Counted from the first letter of the stretch, positions 1-8,465 are shown. The stretch: 64,000 bases of DNA from Halodesulfurarchaeum sp. HSR-GB (GCF_031432215.1 NZ_JAVKGN010000001.1:1541421-1605420); one strand, 5' to 3'. Translations and numbers: made by a program. The notes: generated from the letters alone by a model not told the origin.

Positions 1-1
1 G

Positions 2-1246
2 GGCGTGCTCTTCAGGCGTGAACGGGACATCCCCCTGGGTCGCATTCAGAACGTGGACATCACCCGGTCGATATTCCAGCGGGCCCTCGGGATCGGGGCC
101 GTCGGGATCGAGACCGCCGGTGGCAGTTCGACGGAAGCGGCCCTCAATTTCGTTTCCCGGGCCGAGGCAACTCGACTCCAGGAAGGGATCAGAACCCGAA
201 AGCGCAGTCTCGACGAGTCCGAATCCGTTAGCGCGGACACCGAAGACACGACTGCGGAGTCCCACGAACGTCTCTTCGAGCTTTCGGACGAGGATCTGGT
301 GCTTTACAGTCTCCTCTCCTTCGACCCGCGGCTGTTCTCGATCGTCTTCGTCCTCGTGCCAACTGTGGCCCCATTTGCAACCGAGTATCTCGCCGGCCGG
401 GCGGCTGCAGTCGTCTTCGTCCTCGGTCTGTTCGGACTTGTGCTTGCAGGGCTGGCCGTCTGGATCCTCGGCGGATTCAGTCGATTCGTCGGCTACTACG
501 GGTTCACGCTCACGCGCGTGGGCGACGAACTCCGGTACGAACGAGGCCTCCTCCAGCGGTACGACGGCTCGATCCCCGCGGGCAAGATCCAGACGATCGT
601 GATCGAGGAGAACGTGCTCATGCGGCACTTCGGCTACGCCTCGCTCACGATCGAGACGGCTGGCTACGGCCCGGGCTCGGAGTCCGGGGCCGAATCGGCC
701 GTGCCCCTCGCGAAACGGGACCGACTCCTCGAACTCGCTCGCGATGTCGAGGAGTTCGGCGCGGTGGAATTCGACCGGCCGGCCCCGGAGGCCCGTCGGC
801 GCTACACCGTCCGGTACGCTATCGTCGTCACGGCGCTGTTGGGGGCTGGCTTCCTGGGGAGCTGGCTCGTGGGACCGGTCCCCTGGTATGGCCTCGTGGC
901 GCTTTACGCGGCGGTCCCGATCGCGGCCCGAAAGAAATGGGCCCATCGAGGCTGGGACATCGTCGACGGATACGTAATCACGCGGACCGGATTTTGGCGG
1001 CGACGGACACACGTGGTGCCTGACGACCGCGTCCAGACCGTGATCGACCGCCGGACGCTCTTCCAGCGACGCTGGGGGCTTGGGACGGTCGTGATCGATA
1101 CCGCCAGTTCCGGTGGCTTCGGCTCCCAGGAGGCCAGCGTCATCGACGTTCGCACGACAACGGCCGATGCGGTGCGGACGGCCGTCACCGAGAAACTGCT
1201 GTATGCGGTTGGGATCCTTGCGGAGCCACCCGAACCGAGAGACTGA
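2..1246 (+). CDS. PH-domain (YdbT/YdbS-like) membrane protein, 5' end missing
   Basis: The reading frame is open to the window edge, so the true start is probably upstream. The GTG at 5 is only the first possible in-window start. Three copies of the bacterial PH-like unit (bPH2, formerly DUF304) can be seen, counted from that GTG at about residues 13-40, 188-215 and 337-366. Each has an Ile/Val-Gln-x-Val stretch, an Arg-x-x-Gly, and an ending of Ile-x-Thr-Ala. Hydrophobic segments lie at about 110-160 and 272-308, which fits a membrane protein with PH domains between membrane pairs. Such proteins are common in haloarchaea and their role is unknown. The gene ends 34 bp before gatE, which has its own promoter. 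Confidence 0.85.
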   Translation, partial: GVLFRRERDIPLGRIQNVDITRSIFQRALGIGAVGIETAGGSSTEAALNFVSRAEATRLQEGIRTRKRSLDESESVSADTEDTTAESHERLFELSDEDLVLYSLLSFDPRLFSIVFVLVPTVAPFATEYLAGRAAAVVFVLGLFGLVLAGLAVWILGGFSRFVGYYGFTLTRVGDELRYERGLLQRYDGSIPAGKIQTIVIEENVLMRHFGYASLTIETAGYGPGSESGAESAVPLAKRDRLLELARDVEEFGAVEFDRPAPEARRRYTVRYAIVVTALLGAGFLGSWLVGPVPWYGLVALYAAVPIAARKKWAHRGWDIVDGYVITRTGFWRRRTHVVPDDRVQTVIDRRTLFQRRWGLGTVVIDTASSGGFGSQEASVIDVRTTTADAVRTAVTEKLLYAVGILAEPPEPRD

Positions 1247-1250
1247 ACGG

Positions 1251-1257
1251 TTTTAAC
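1251..1257 (+). promoter_or_regulatory. TATA box of gatE
   Basis: TTTTAAC lies about 27-30 nt before the gatE ATG. This is the usual haloarchaeal spacing for a leaderless transcript, and no Shine-Dalgarno sequence stands before the ATG. Confidence 0.6.
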
Positions 1258-1280
1258 CCTCCCACACGGACCAGTCCACA

Positions 1281-3149
1281 ATGACCGAGTTCGATTACGA
1301 GGAGCTGGGCCTCGTCGCGGGACTGGAGATCCATCAGCAACTCGATACCGAGACGAAGCTGTTCTGTAACTGTCCGACGACCCAACGGGAGGCTGCGGAG
1401 TCGGTCCGGTCGTTCACGCGTTATCTACACCCCACGCCGAGTGAACTCGGCGAAGTCGACGAGGCCGCCCTGGAGGAGAGCCAGGTCGAACGGGAGTTCG
1501 AGTACCTGGGATACGACTCGACCTGTCTGGTCGAGGAGGACGACGAACCCCCACATCCCATGGACGACGAGGCGCTGGAGCTCAGCCTGGAGATCGCCCA
1601 ACTGCTCTCGATGACGCCCGTCGATCAGGCCCACGTCATGCGCAAGGTCGTCATCGACGGGTCGAACACCTCCGGCTTCCAGCGAACCTCGCTGATCGCG
1701 ACCGACGGCGAGATCCAGACCGACGCTGGCCCGGTGGGTATCGAGGACCTGATGCTCGAAGAGGAGTCGGCCCGGCGGGTCGAGGAGACCGATTCGGGGG
1801 TCGTATTCTCCCTCGATCGGCTCGGGGTACCACTCGTCGAGATCGGAACGGACCCCGACATCACCAGCCCCGAACAGGCCCGCGAGGCGGCGGGTCGACT
1901 CGGGATGATTCTCCGCTCCACCGGCGGCGTCAAACGCGGCCTGGGAACGATTCGACAGGACGTGAACGTCTCCATCGAGGAGGGTGCCCGGGTCGAGGTC
2001 AAGGGCGTCCAGGACCTGGAGGGCATCGAGAACATCGTCCGCGGGGAAGTCCGACGGCAGGCCGAGCTCCTTGAGATCGCCGAGGAACTGCAGGATCGAA
2101 ACGCCTCGATCGGCGACGTTCAGGACGTCAGTGACGTCTTTGCGGACACCGACTCCGGTGTCATTCGTGGCGCACTCGACGCAGGCGGGGCCGTCAAAGC
2201 GGTCCCTCTCTTCGGATTCGACGGTCTCGTGGGGCGTGAGATTCAGCCCGACCGACGGCTGGGAACCGAACTTTCGGATCACGCCAAACGTCATGGTGCG
2301 GGCGGAATCTTCCACACGGACGAACTCCCGGCCTACGGCGTGACCGAGGCAGAAGTGGGGGCACTCAGAGAAGCGGTCGACGCTGGCGAGGAGGACGCCG
2401 TCGCGATCGTCGCGGCGGACACGGAAACCGCAGAGCTCGCGATCGAGGCTGCGGCCAATCGAGCCGCGGTCGCGATCGCGAGGGTCCCCGAAGAGACTCG
2501 GGACGCGAACGAGGACGGCACGACCTCGTATCTCCGCCCGCTTCCAGGGGCCGCTCGCATGTATCCCGAGACGGACGTGCCGCCGGTCGAGATCGATCCG
2601 GCGGCCGTGGAGACACCTGAACTCCTCGACGAGAAGGTCGATCGGTACGTCAAGTCCTACGATCTCGACCCCGGACTCGCCGAACAGGTGGCCTTCGGCC
2701 GGCGGTTCACGACGTTCGAGCAGGCGGTCGAACAGGGCGTAGACCCCGCCCTCGCCGCGACGACGGTCGAGTCGACGATTACCGAACTTCGTCGGGATGA
2801 CGTCCCAGTCGAGAATCTCACCGACGAACACTTTCTCGACGTACTCGAACAGGTCGACGCCGGTGACCTGGCGAAGGAGGGCGTCGGCGAGGTGCTGACG
2901 GTTCTCGCGAAGCAACCCGAACTCTCTGCGGCGACGGCGATCGAGGAAGCCGGCCTCGGCGGCGTCGACGAGGCGGCGGTTCGCGAGGCGGTACGGGAGG
3001 TCGTCGAGCGGAACGCCACCCAGGTCGAGGACGAGGGCATGGAAGCGTTCTCGGCGCTGATGGGCGAGGCGATGGGCGCGCTTCGGGGCAAAGCCGACGG
3101 CGAGGTCGTCTCCTCGGTGCTCCGCGAGGAGATCCAGGCCAAACTGTAG
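1281..3149 (+). CDS. gatE: Glu-tRNA(Gln) amidotransferase subunit E
   Basis: GatE works with GatD to convert glutamyl-tRNA(Gln) to glutaminyl-tRNA(Gln) in archaea that lack glutaminyl-tRNA synthetase. The 622-residue length fits GatE and is longer than bacterial GatB. The N-terminal catalytic domain has the conserved run GLEIHQQLDT near residue 15 and the DGSNTSGFQRT motif near residue 126. The middle (about 285-430) is the AspRS-like insertion that separates GatE from GatB, and the C-terminal 100 residues form the helical GatB/YqeY tail. gatD is not in this window, so the two genes are unlinked here. The start is set by the TATA box 30 nt upstream. Long antisense ORFs across this gene are GC-rich shadows. 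Confidence 0.97.
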   Translation: MTEFDYEELGLVAGLEIHQQLDTETKLFCNCPTTQREAAESVRSFTRYLHPTPSELGEVDEAALEESQVEREFEYLGYDSTCLVEEDDEPPHPMDDEALELSLEIAQLLSMTPVDQAHVMRKVVIDGSNTSGFQRTSLIATDGEIQTDAGPVGIEDLMLEEESARRVEETDSGVVFSLDRLGVPLVEIGTDPDITSPEQAREAAGRLGMILRSTGGVKRGLGTIRQDVNVSIEEGARVEVKGVQDLEGIENIVRGEVRRQAELLEIAEELQDRNASIGDVQDVSDVFADTDSGVIRGALDAGGAVKAVPLFGFDGLVGREIQPDRRLGTELSDHAKRHGAGGIFHTDELPAYGVTEAEVGALREAVDAGEEDAVAIVAADTETAELAIEAAANRAAVAIARVPEETRDANEDGTTSYLRPLPGAARMYPETDVPPVEIDPAAVETPELLDEKVDRYVKSYDLDPGLAEQVAFGRRFTTFEQAVEQGVDPALAATTVESTITELRRDDVPVENLTDEHFLDVLEQVDAGDLAKEGVGEVLTVLAKQPELSAATAIEEAGLGGVDEAAVREAVREVVERNATQVEDEGMEAFSALMGEAMGALRGKADGEVVSSVLREEIQAKL

Positions 3150-3199
3150 GCCGCGACCCGCAGATTTAGGGCATCGGGGGCCGTTGGTCGTGGTGACAA

Positions 3200-3685
3200 A
3201 TGTCACAGGGAGCCGGCGAGGGATCCGGGAACCCGGAGACTGGAGAGATGGCGGGTCAGATCTCCAGGCACATCAGTCAGTTCGTCCAGGCCGTCGAACT
3301 CGCCGCCGCCGGGCTCTTTGCGCTCCTCTTCGGCATCGGCGTGGTCGATCTGGCCCTCCAGATCGCGATGACGGTCCCTACGGGCGGCATCACCGACCCC
3401 CTGGTGGTCATCGGATTCATCGAAACTGGCCTGCTCTTGCTCATCATTGTCGAGGTGTACCAGACCGTCGTGGCCTATGTCCGACAGACTGATACCAGGC
3501 AGATCGTTCGACTCGTGATCTACACCGGCGTGATCGCGATGGTCCGAAAGGTGATCATCTTCCGGACTTCCGAGTACACGACCGTTCAGGATGCCCTTCT
3601 CGCGGCGATGGCCTACACCGTAATTATTCTCGGGTTGGTGAGTCTGTTGTACGTCGAGCGAAAACTCGCTGTCCCCCTGGATTAG
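3200..3685 (+). CDS. PsiE-family membrane protein
   Basis: A 161-residue protein with about 35 mostly polar N-terminal residues and then four hydrophobic helices (about 35-60, 70-92, 105-120 and 135-153). Order and length match the PsiE family, named after the phosphate-starvation-inducible protein of E. coli, whose function is unknown. The gene follows gatE by 50 bp. A weak TATA-like GATTTAGG near 3161 could serve it. Its stop codon overlaps the end of the convergent Lrp gene by 4 bp. Family membership rests on overall hydropathy and the conserved charged residues between helices 3 and 4 (TRQIVR, MVRKVIIF). Confidence 0.75.
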   Translation: MSQGAGEGSGNPETGEMAGQISRHISQFVQAVELAAAGLFALLFGIGVVDLALQIAMTVPTGGITDPLVVIGFIETGLLLLIIVEVYQTVVAYVRQTDTRQIVRLVIYTGVIAMVRKVIIFRTSEYTTVQDALLAAMAYTVIILGLVSLLYVERKLAVPLD

Positions 3686-4164
3686 TCCACGAGCGCGTCA
3701 GTCAGTGTCTCCAGATCGTAGGTGGCGGGCGCCCGACTCTCGTCTCGCAGGGTCGAGACGACGAACGTGGAGTTGGTCCGGTCGACCTCCGGGATCGACT
3801 CGAAGTCCGCGATCAAGCGTTCGACGCTGTCCGAATCCGGGAGCCGAGCCAGCACGATGAAATCGGTCTCGCCCATGGTGAAAAAGACCTGTGTCACCCC
3901 TTCGATGTCGAACAGCGCGTCTTTGACCTCGTCGGCCGAGCCCTCGTACTCGGCGAGGACCTCGACGATGATGGTCACTCCCAGTCCCAGTTTCTCGTGA
4001 TCGAAGTCATAGAGGTCGTTCGTGATGATCCCTTCTTCTCGGAGGTTGTTCAACCGGTAGTGGATGGTCGAGACCGGAATCCCGGTCTCCTCGTGTAACT
4101 GGTCGGGGCTCCCGGTTCCGAGATCCGAGATCGCCTTGAGAATGGCGACGTCGCGCTCGTCCAT
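3682..4164 (-). CDS. Lrp/AsnC-family transcription regulator
   Basis: Standard two-domain regulator of 160 residues. An N-terminal winged helix-turn-helix (about 1-60) contains the recognition segment GIPVSTIHYRLNNL. The C-terminal ligand-binding RAM domain (about 65-140) has the typical 'MGETDFIVLARLPD' turn. Members bind palindromes as dimers or higher oligomers and respond to amino acids. The gene is divergent from a DMT-family exporter, and a perfect 17-bp inverted repeat lies between them (4288-4304). By inference it controls itself and the exporter. The effector cannot be read from the sequence. Confidence 0.93.
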   Translation of the reverse strand: MDERDVAILKAISDLGTGSPDQLHEETGIPVSTIHYRLNNLREEGIITNDLYDFDHEKLGLGVTIIVEVLAEYEGSADEVKDALFDIEGVTQVFFTMGETDFIVLARLPDSDSVERLIADFESIPEVDRTNSTFVVSTLRDESRAPATYDLETLTDALVD

Positions 4165-4287
4165 GCGTAGGGAGACACGACCCGTCCACTTACCAGTTCG
4201 TCTCCAGACGGCGACGGGCTTCGACTATTCGTTGGAGTCCGTTCGGTCTGTGACCGATTTTGTGAACTGTGTCCAAAGTTTTCTATC

Positions 4288-4304
4288 ACTATAATTCATA
4301 TAGT
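4288..4304. promoter_or_regulatory. Palindrome ACTATA-N5-TATAGT, candidate Lrp operator
   Basis: Perfect 6-bp inverted repeat with a 5-nt AT spacer, in the AT-rich divergent region between the Lrp gene and the exporter. It lies about 41 nt upstream of the exporter TATA box. Lrp-family proteins often bind imperfect palindromes of 13-17 bp with an AT-rich centre. Assignment to this regulator is inference from position. Confidence 0.5.
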
Positions 4305-4344
4305 CGCTAGTGAAGCGGGAATATAGGGAAAGTTTGTAGAAAGA

Positions 4345-4351
4345 CTTTAAT
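4345..4351 (+). promoter_or_regulatory. TATA box of the DMT exporter gene
   Basis: CTTTAAT is centred 29 nt before the ATG at 4377, which predicts a leaderless transcript. Confidence 0.6.
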
Positions 4352-4376
4352 CACCCCGACTATTTCGTAGATACCA

Positions 4377-5399
4377 ATGACACATTCGGATCTCCTCTCC
4401 GGTCCGCGGGCGACAGCGTCACTGTTCGTCCTGCTGGGCCTGCTCTGGGGCAGTTCGTTCGTCGCGATCGAGATCGGTCTCCACGTCTTCCCGCCGCTTT
4501 ACTTCGCCGGCATCCGGTACCTGCTGGCTGGGGGGCTACTCATGGCCTGGGCGGTCATGTCGGCGCCTGAAATCATGCCACAGCGGCGGACCGATTACCT
4601 GGCAATCGGCGTGGTCGCGCTGTTTCTCATCTTCGCGAACCACGCCTTCCTCTACCTGGGCGAACAGATCGTCTCCGGAGCGATCGCCTCGATCATCATC
4701 AGCCTGTCTCCGGTGCTGACGGTGCTGTTTGCAAGTCTGACCCTGGAGCGCGGGCTCCCCCGAATGAACGAAATTATCGGTTTCATCCTTGGGATCGCCG
4801 GCGTGGTGGTCGTCGCCCAGCCGAATCCGGCCTCCCTCGATCAGGGGCATCTCTTCGGGATCGGTCTCGTCCTCCTCGCCGCCGCGAGTTTCGCCGCTGG
4901 TGGAGTTCTCTCACGAACCGTTCGGTCCGGCCTTCCGCTCAAGAGCCTGCAGGCCTGGGCGATGCTCATTGGGTCGGGCATGCTCTTTGGGGTTGGCTCC
5001 CTGCGAGGCGAGTCCTGGGCCGGCGTCGAAGTCACGACGACTGGTCTGCTCTCGCTGAGCTATCTGGTCGTCTTCTCGGGGATCATCGCGTTTATGGTGT
5101 ACTTCACCCTCCTCGATCGAGTCGGACCGTCACAGCTCAATCTGGTGAGCTATCTCGAACCCATCGCCGCCGCCCTGGTCGCCTGGCTTCTGCTGGGTGA
5201 GATGATCACGCTCACGACCGTGGTTGGCTTCCTCCTGGTCATGGCCGGATTCACCGCGATCCGCCGCGATCTGGTCGTCCGGATATTGGACGCCCCATAC
5301 GGGCGCGCCGTCGAGACGATCCAGGAGATCGCCGCGACGCTCGAGGAGCATCGCCCGTTCCGCACTGAGACAGAGTTCACCGACGCACGGAAGAAGTAG
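4377..5399 (+). CDS. DMT-superfamily (EamA) transporter
   Basis: A 340-residue membrane protein with ten predicted helices in two EamA repeats (about 12-150 and 165-295). The first helix carries the family signature LLGLLWGSSFVAIEIG. Drug/metabolite transporters of this type mostly export amino acids or related metabolites. The substrate is not readable here, but a divergent Lrp regulator, a class that senses amino acids, makes an amino acid plausible. The last 45 residues are polar and extend past the final helix as a cytoplasmic tail longer than usual, ending in charged residues. Confidence 0.9.
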   Translation: MTHSDLLSGPRATASLFVLLGLLWGSSFVAIEIGLHVFPPLYFAGIRYLLAGGLLMAWAVMSAPEIMPQRRTDYLAIGVVALFLIFANHAFLYLGEQIVSGAIASIIISLSPVLTVLFASLTLERGLPRMNEIIGFILGIAGVVVVAQPNPASLDQGHLFGIGLVLLAAASFAAGGVLSRTVRSGLPLKSLQAWAMLIGSGMLFGVGSLRGESWAGVEVTTTGLLSLSYLVVFSGIIAFMVYFTLLDRVGPSQLNLVSYLEPIAAALVAWLLLGEMITLTTVVGFLLVMAGFTAIRRDLVVRILDAPYGRAVETIQEIAATLEEHRPFRTETEFTDARKK

Positions 5400-5400
5400 T

Positions 5401-6126
5401 TCACTCTCGATTTCGGTTGACTGCCTGTCGCATAACTCCCCGCAGTGTCACCAGTTCTTGGCCCGTGGGCTTTGCCCGGCCAAGGAGCCGACGCACGAGC
5501 CGTTGTGTCTTGGCCCGTTTTTCCGGGCCGTACTCGATCGATTCGAGGAACTGACCGACGTGTTCGTGGAATCGCTCGACGTCTGCGGGGTCGGCGACTG
5601 AGCCGGTGCGGTCCGGGAGCTGTGTCTCCCCGAGTGTCACATTCCGGAGTTCGTAGAGCGCGATCGTCGCTGCCTGCCCGAGGTTCAACACCGGATAGGA
5701 TTCGCTGGCTGGAATCGCACAGATCTCGTCAAGCTGGGCAAGCTCCTCGTTGTGCAGCCCGGTCGGTTCCCGACCGAACACGAGTGCCGTCGGCCCCGAC
5801 CGCTCCGTGAGTGATTCTGCAAGCTCTCGTGGCGTTTTGAAGGGAAACCTGACGTGACTGGTTTCATCCTCGTTCGTGACCGCCGTGAAGCCGACCGTGT
5901 GATACGCTTCGAGAACCGCCTCGAAGGTCGTCTCACGGGCGTTCGGTAGCACGTCCTCGCGAGCCTGGCCCGCGAACCCGTATGCTTCGCCGTCCGGATC
6001 GAGTGCAGGCGGATCGACCAGGAGCAACTCGCTGAACCCGAAATTCTTCATCGATCTGGCGATCGTTCCCACGTTGCCCGGCGTCTGGGCGTCCACGATC
6101 ACCACGACGGGCGTCTGCTCCGACAT
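5401..6126 (-). CDS. SpoU-type tRNA 2'-O-methyltransferase (TrmJ-like)
   Basis: A 241-residue SPOUT methyltransferase with the three family motifs: VDAQTPGNVGTIARSMKNFG near residue 11 (motif 1), ALVFGREPTGLHNEEL near 113 (motif 2) and YPVLNLGQAATIALYEL near 143 (motif 3, knot and SAM binding). The family group fits TrmJ, which methylates the ribose at position 32 of tRNAs. Substrate position is inferred from family only. The C-terminal 70 residues are charged and probably help bind RNA. The gene converges on the DMT exporter with 1 bp between stops. Confidence 0.88.
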   Translation of the reverse strand: MSEQTPVVVIVDAQTPGNVGTIARSMKNFGFSELLLVDPPALDPDGEAYGFAGQAREDVLPNARETTFEAVLEAYHTVGFTAVTNEDETSHVRFPFKTPRELAESLTERSGPTALVFGREPTGLHNEELAQLDEICAIPASESYPVLNLGQAATIALYELRNVTLGETQLPDRTGSVADPADVERFHEHVGQFLESIEYGPEKRAKTQRLVRRLLGRAKPTGQELVTLRGVMRQAVNRNRE

Positions 6127-6168
6127 GGCCGTATCTCATCGTGAGTGGGCAAAAAGCCCCTGACACAG

Positions 6169-7173
6169 TCAGAAGAACTCGCCTACCTGTTCGCTGATTG
6201 TCTCCGGGGGCACGTCGATCACGCTCTCGTCGTGAATCGTCTCGAAGAAGGTGGCGTCACTCCAGGCGTACTCCTGGAAGACCGACCGGGCGACGATGTC
6301 CAGGTGAGGCCGCACTGCATCGTCGTCAACGACGTGGAGCCCGAAGTTGAAACTGTTCAGTCCCTGATCCGCGTAGTGGGCCAACACGTTCTCGATCCCG
6401 TGCGCGAAAGACTCGATTACTGCGGAGTCGGGGTCTAAACGCCCGGTGTCGGGTGCGATTCCACGGACGTGACGGTGGTGGCGTGGTGCAAACGGGGCGA
6501 GCCATTCGACGGTCCCGGTCGAGCCGATATAGCGGTCGCCGGCCCGAGCCGCGCCGATTGAATCGCCGAAATAGTCCGTCTCAGCGTCGGTCTGATACTC
6601 ACGAGCCCCCTCGATCCGGGCTTGCTGGCTGTTTGTCCCCCGGTCGTCGACCAGTGCCTGGACGTGGGGATGGACGATACTCGACCCCGCCGAGGGGAGG
6701 AAGTTCATGTTGACCGAGGCTACGGAAGTTGTCTCCTCGCCCTCGAAAACGGCCTCGACGTACTCGAGTGCCGCCTGGAGGCCATCAGCGAAGCGTTCGG
6801 CGGCAAGTTCGTCGATCGGAACGTAATGGTCGGCCGTGAGAACTACGACATTGGAGTGACTGCCATAGGGGTTCAGGTTGGGAAAGGAGGTCGCCTCGCC
6901 GACTGAGCCCCGGTCGAACCCGACGAAATCGGGGTACTCAGGGGTCGCCTCCCCGACCATATCCGGACAGAAGAAACAGCCCTCCCCGTCGGTCACCGAT
7001 TCGTCGAGTTCCACCTCGCCCGCCGGTTCGACGAAGGCATCCGGGACGATCCGGGTCTGTCGACCGGTGAGTGGGTCCTCGCGAATCTCAACCTCGACTG
7101 CCGTCTCCGCGAAATCCTCCAACGGATTGTAAAAGGTGGCCGTCTGCACCTCGTGTTCGAACTCGATTGCCAT
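6169..7173 (-). CDS. GalT-like nucleotidyltransferase (HIT superfamily)
   Basis: A 334-residue protein related to galactose-1-phosphate uridylyltransferase. A Cys-x-x-Cys pair (CFFC, about residue 66) and the catalytic-type HPHVQ motif (about 168-172) are seen. In true GalT the second His of His-Pro-His-x-Gln takes the nucleotide. A later HHRHVRG segment gives further metal or phosphate ligands. No galactose genes are nearby, so the sugar phosphate handled is unknown. It has a strong TATA box (7196-7206) 28 nt before its start. Nucleotidyl transfer is likely; the substrate is open. Confidence 0.8.
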   Translation of the reverse strand: MAIEFEHEVQTATFYNPLEDFAETAVEVEIREDPLTGRQTRIVPDAFVEPAGEVELDESVTDGEGCFFCPDMVGEATPEYPDFVGFDRGSVGEATSFPNLNPYGSHSNVVVLTADHYVPIDELAAERFADGLQAALEYVEAVFEGEETTSVASVNMNFLPSAGSSIVHPHVQALVDDRGTNSQQARIEGAREYQTDAETDYFGDSIGAARAGDRYIGSTGTVEWLAPFAPRHHRHVRGIAPDTGRLDPDSAVIESFAHGIENVLAHYADQGLNSFNFGLHVVDDDAVRPHLDIVARSVFQEYAWSDATFFETIHDESVIDVPPETISEQVGEFF

Positions 7174-7195
7174 GGGTGCTCCACGGCCGCCCGTT

Positions 7196-7206
7196 CAAAA
7201 AATATT
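7196..7206 (-). promoter_or_regulatory. TATA box of the GalT-like gene
   Basis: Read on the minus strand, GAATATTTTTT is centred 28 nt before the ATG, fitting a leaderless transcript. Confidence 0.6.
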
Positions 7207-7257
7207 CGGCCCGACAACCGCCTGACTCCCCCGCGATGGGTCGCAAATAACAAGAAA

Positions 7258-7266
7258 GCTTATACC
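7258..7266 (+). promoter_or_regulatory. TATA-like element upstream of a candidate small RNA
   Basis: GCTTATACC follows a purine-rich BRE-like AAGAAA. Transcription would start near 7288, about 90 nt before mptE. Since mptE has its own TATA box closer in, this element may drive a separate RNA. Confidence 0.35.
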
Positions 7267-7287
7267 GGATGGGAATAAACCGAGGGA

Positions 7288-7350
7288 TTGGAGGCCGGAC
7301 CCCTTGGGTAGGGGTACTCGCGGTCGGGGTCTCCGGCTCGAACCAGGGTT
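7288..7350 (+). ncRNA. Candidate small structured RNA (hypothetical)
   Basis: The non-coding stretch can form a long GC-rich stem: GCCGGACCCC (7294-7303) pairs over 10 bp with 7326-7337, with only a two-base bulge (CT) and a 22-nt loop. A small perfect hairpin, GAACC-AG-GGTTC, follows at 7339-7350. An upstream TATA-like element at 7258-7266 has the right spacing. No known RNA family was recognised, and it could instead be an upstream leader or chance GC-rich structure. Confidence 0.3.
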
Positions 7351-7352
7351 CC

Positions 7353-7362
7353 TACATATTTT
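7353..7362 (+). promoter_or_regulatory. TATA box of mptE
   Basis: TACATATTTT is centred about 24-27 nt before the ATG at 7381, consistent with leaderless initiation. Confidence 0.5.
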
Positions 7363-7380
7363 GACCCCGTAGCGACGGCC

Positions 7381-8082
7381 ATGGACTACGCCGCCTGGGA
7401 ACCGATCTACGAACGGATCGTCGCCGACTTCGGGTATGACTCCACCGAGGACCGGGCGGCACGTGACGTGCTCTCTGATCTCGTCGAACCCTTCGATTTC
7501 GACCGCCTGGATTTCCGTGGGCGAACTGTCGCCGTTGCCGGGGGCAGCGACACGCTCGAATCCGAACTCGACAGACTCCGTGATGCCGACCGGACGATCG
7601 CCGCCTCGGGCGCCGCGGCTGTGATGGAAGCCGCCGACCTTCGGCCGGATCTGGTCGTGACGGATCTCGATAAGACACCGGAAACAGCAATTTCGTTGAG
7701 TCGGGCCGGCGTTCCGGTCGCCGCCCATGCTCATGGGGATAACGTGCCGGCAGTCCGGAAGTACGTCCCCCGCTTCGACGACGAACGGGTCTTCGGGACG
7801 ACACAGGTCGAACCGCTCGAAAACGTCTACAACTTCGGCGGGTTCACGGACGGCGATCGGGCGGCGTTCCTCGCGGATCACCTGGGTGCCGACACCCTCT
7901 GGTTCCCGGGCTGGGATTTCGACGACCCGACCGTATCCTCGGAAAAGGCTCGCAAACTCCGCTGGGCGGCCCGGTTGCTGGGATGTCTCGAACGCCGGCG
8001 AAACGAGCAGTTTTCGATCCTCGACGGGCGGCGGGAATCGATCGCCGACTTCCCGCACGACGTATCCGAGGGTTGTGACTGA
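7381..8082 (+). CDS. mptE: 6-hydroxymethyl-7,8-dihydropterin diphosphokinase, MptE type (DUF115)
   Basis: A 233-residue protein of the archaeal DUF115/MptE family, which transfers diphosphate from ATP to 6-hydroxymethyldihydropterin in tetrahydrofolate or tetrahydromethanopterin synthesis. It replaces bacterial FolK. Visible family features are the N-terminal run with DYAAWEPIYERIV, a central VTDLDKTPE segment near residue 100 that matches the acidic metal site, and the C-terminal WFPGWDFDDP and KLRWAARLL segments. The haloarchaeal product would serve the folate-type cofactor. Its 3' end faces the end of the L12 gene. Confidence 0.88.
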   Translation: MDYAAWEPIYERIVADFGYDSTEDRAARDVLSDLVEPFDFDRLDFRGRTVAVAGGSDTLESELDRLRDADRTIAASGAAAVMEAADLRPDLVVTDLDKTPETAISLSRAGVPVAAHAHGDNVPAVRKYVPRFDDERVFGTTQVEPLENVYNFGGFTDGDRAAFLADHLGADTLWFPGWDFDDPTVSSEKARKLRWAARLLGCLERRRNEQFSILDGRRESIADFPHDVSEGCD

Positions 8083-8095
8083 TCGGTCGACCGCG

Positions 8096-8105
8096 AAAGA
8101 AAAAT
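8096..8105 (-). terminator. T-rich terminator after the L1-L10-L12 operon
   Basis: On the minus strand the 17-nt gap after the L12 stop contains ATTTTTCTTT. Archaeal terminators are short T-runs without an obligatory hairpin. Confidence 0.4.
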
Positions 8106-8121
8106 CGGTCGCTGAACCGGC

Positions 8122-8460
8122 TTACCCGAAGAGGTCGCCGAGGCCTTCACCGGAGGCCTCTTCTTCCTCGTCCTCGTCGCCTTCGTCTTCAGCTTCGGCT
8201 TCCTCCTCTGCTTCCTCCTCGTCGGCCTCCTCGGCCTCGGCCTCGGCCTCCGCGCCACCGCTCGCGGCGGGGGCGGCGGGGGCAGCTGCGGCCTGCTCGA
8301 CGGCCTCCTCGATGTCGACGTCTTCGAGGGCGGCCACCAGGGCCTTGACGCGGGACTCTTCCACGTCCACGCCCGCGGCGTCCAGCACGTCGGTCAGGTT
8401 GTCTTCGTTGATCTCTGCGTCGGTCTCGTTCAGGATGAGTGCAGCGTATACGTATTCCAT
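8122..8460 (-). CDS. rpl12: Ribosomal stalk protein L12 (P1)
   Basis: A 112-residue archaeal P1 protein. Residues 1-60 form the helical dimerisation domain starting [14 protein letters not shown]. An Ala/Gly hinge follows, then a very acidic tail ending in the stalk peptide GEGLGDLFG that recruits elongation factor GTPases. The L10 protein just upstream ends in nearly the same peptide, as expected for the shared stalk tail. The acidic hinge is low complexity and not a repeat element. It is the last gene of the L1-L10-L12 operon, 5 bp after L10. Confidence 0.97.
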   Translation of the reverse strand: MEYVYAALILNETDAEINEDNLTDVLDAAGVDVEESRVKALVAALEDVDIEEAVEQAAAAPAAPAASGGAEAEAEAEEADEEEAEEEAEAEDEGDEDEEEEASGEGLGDLFG

Positions 8461-8465
8461 GGGTG

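Noticed and set aside
1425..3206. 593-codon open frame antisense to gatE
   Set aside because: GC-rich third positions leave the complement open. Its translation has no recognisable domain, and gatE is certain.
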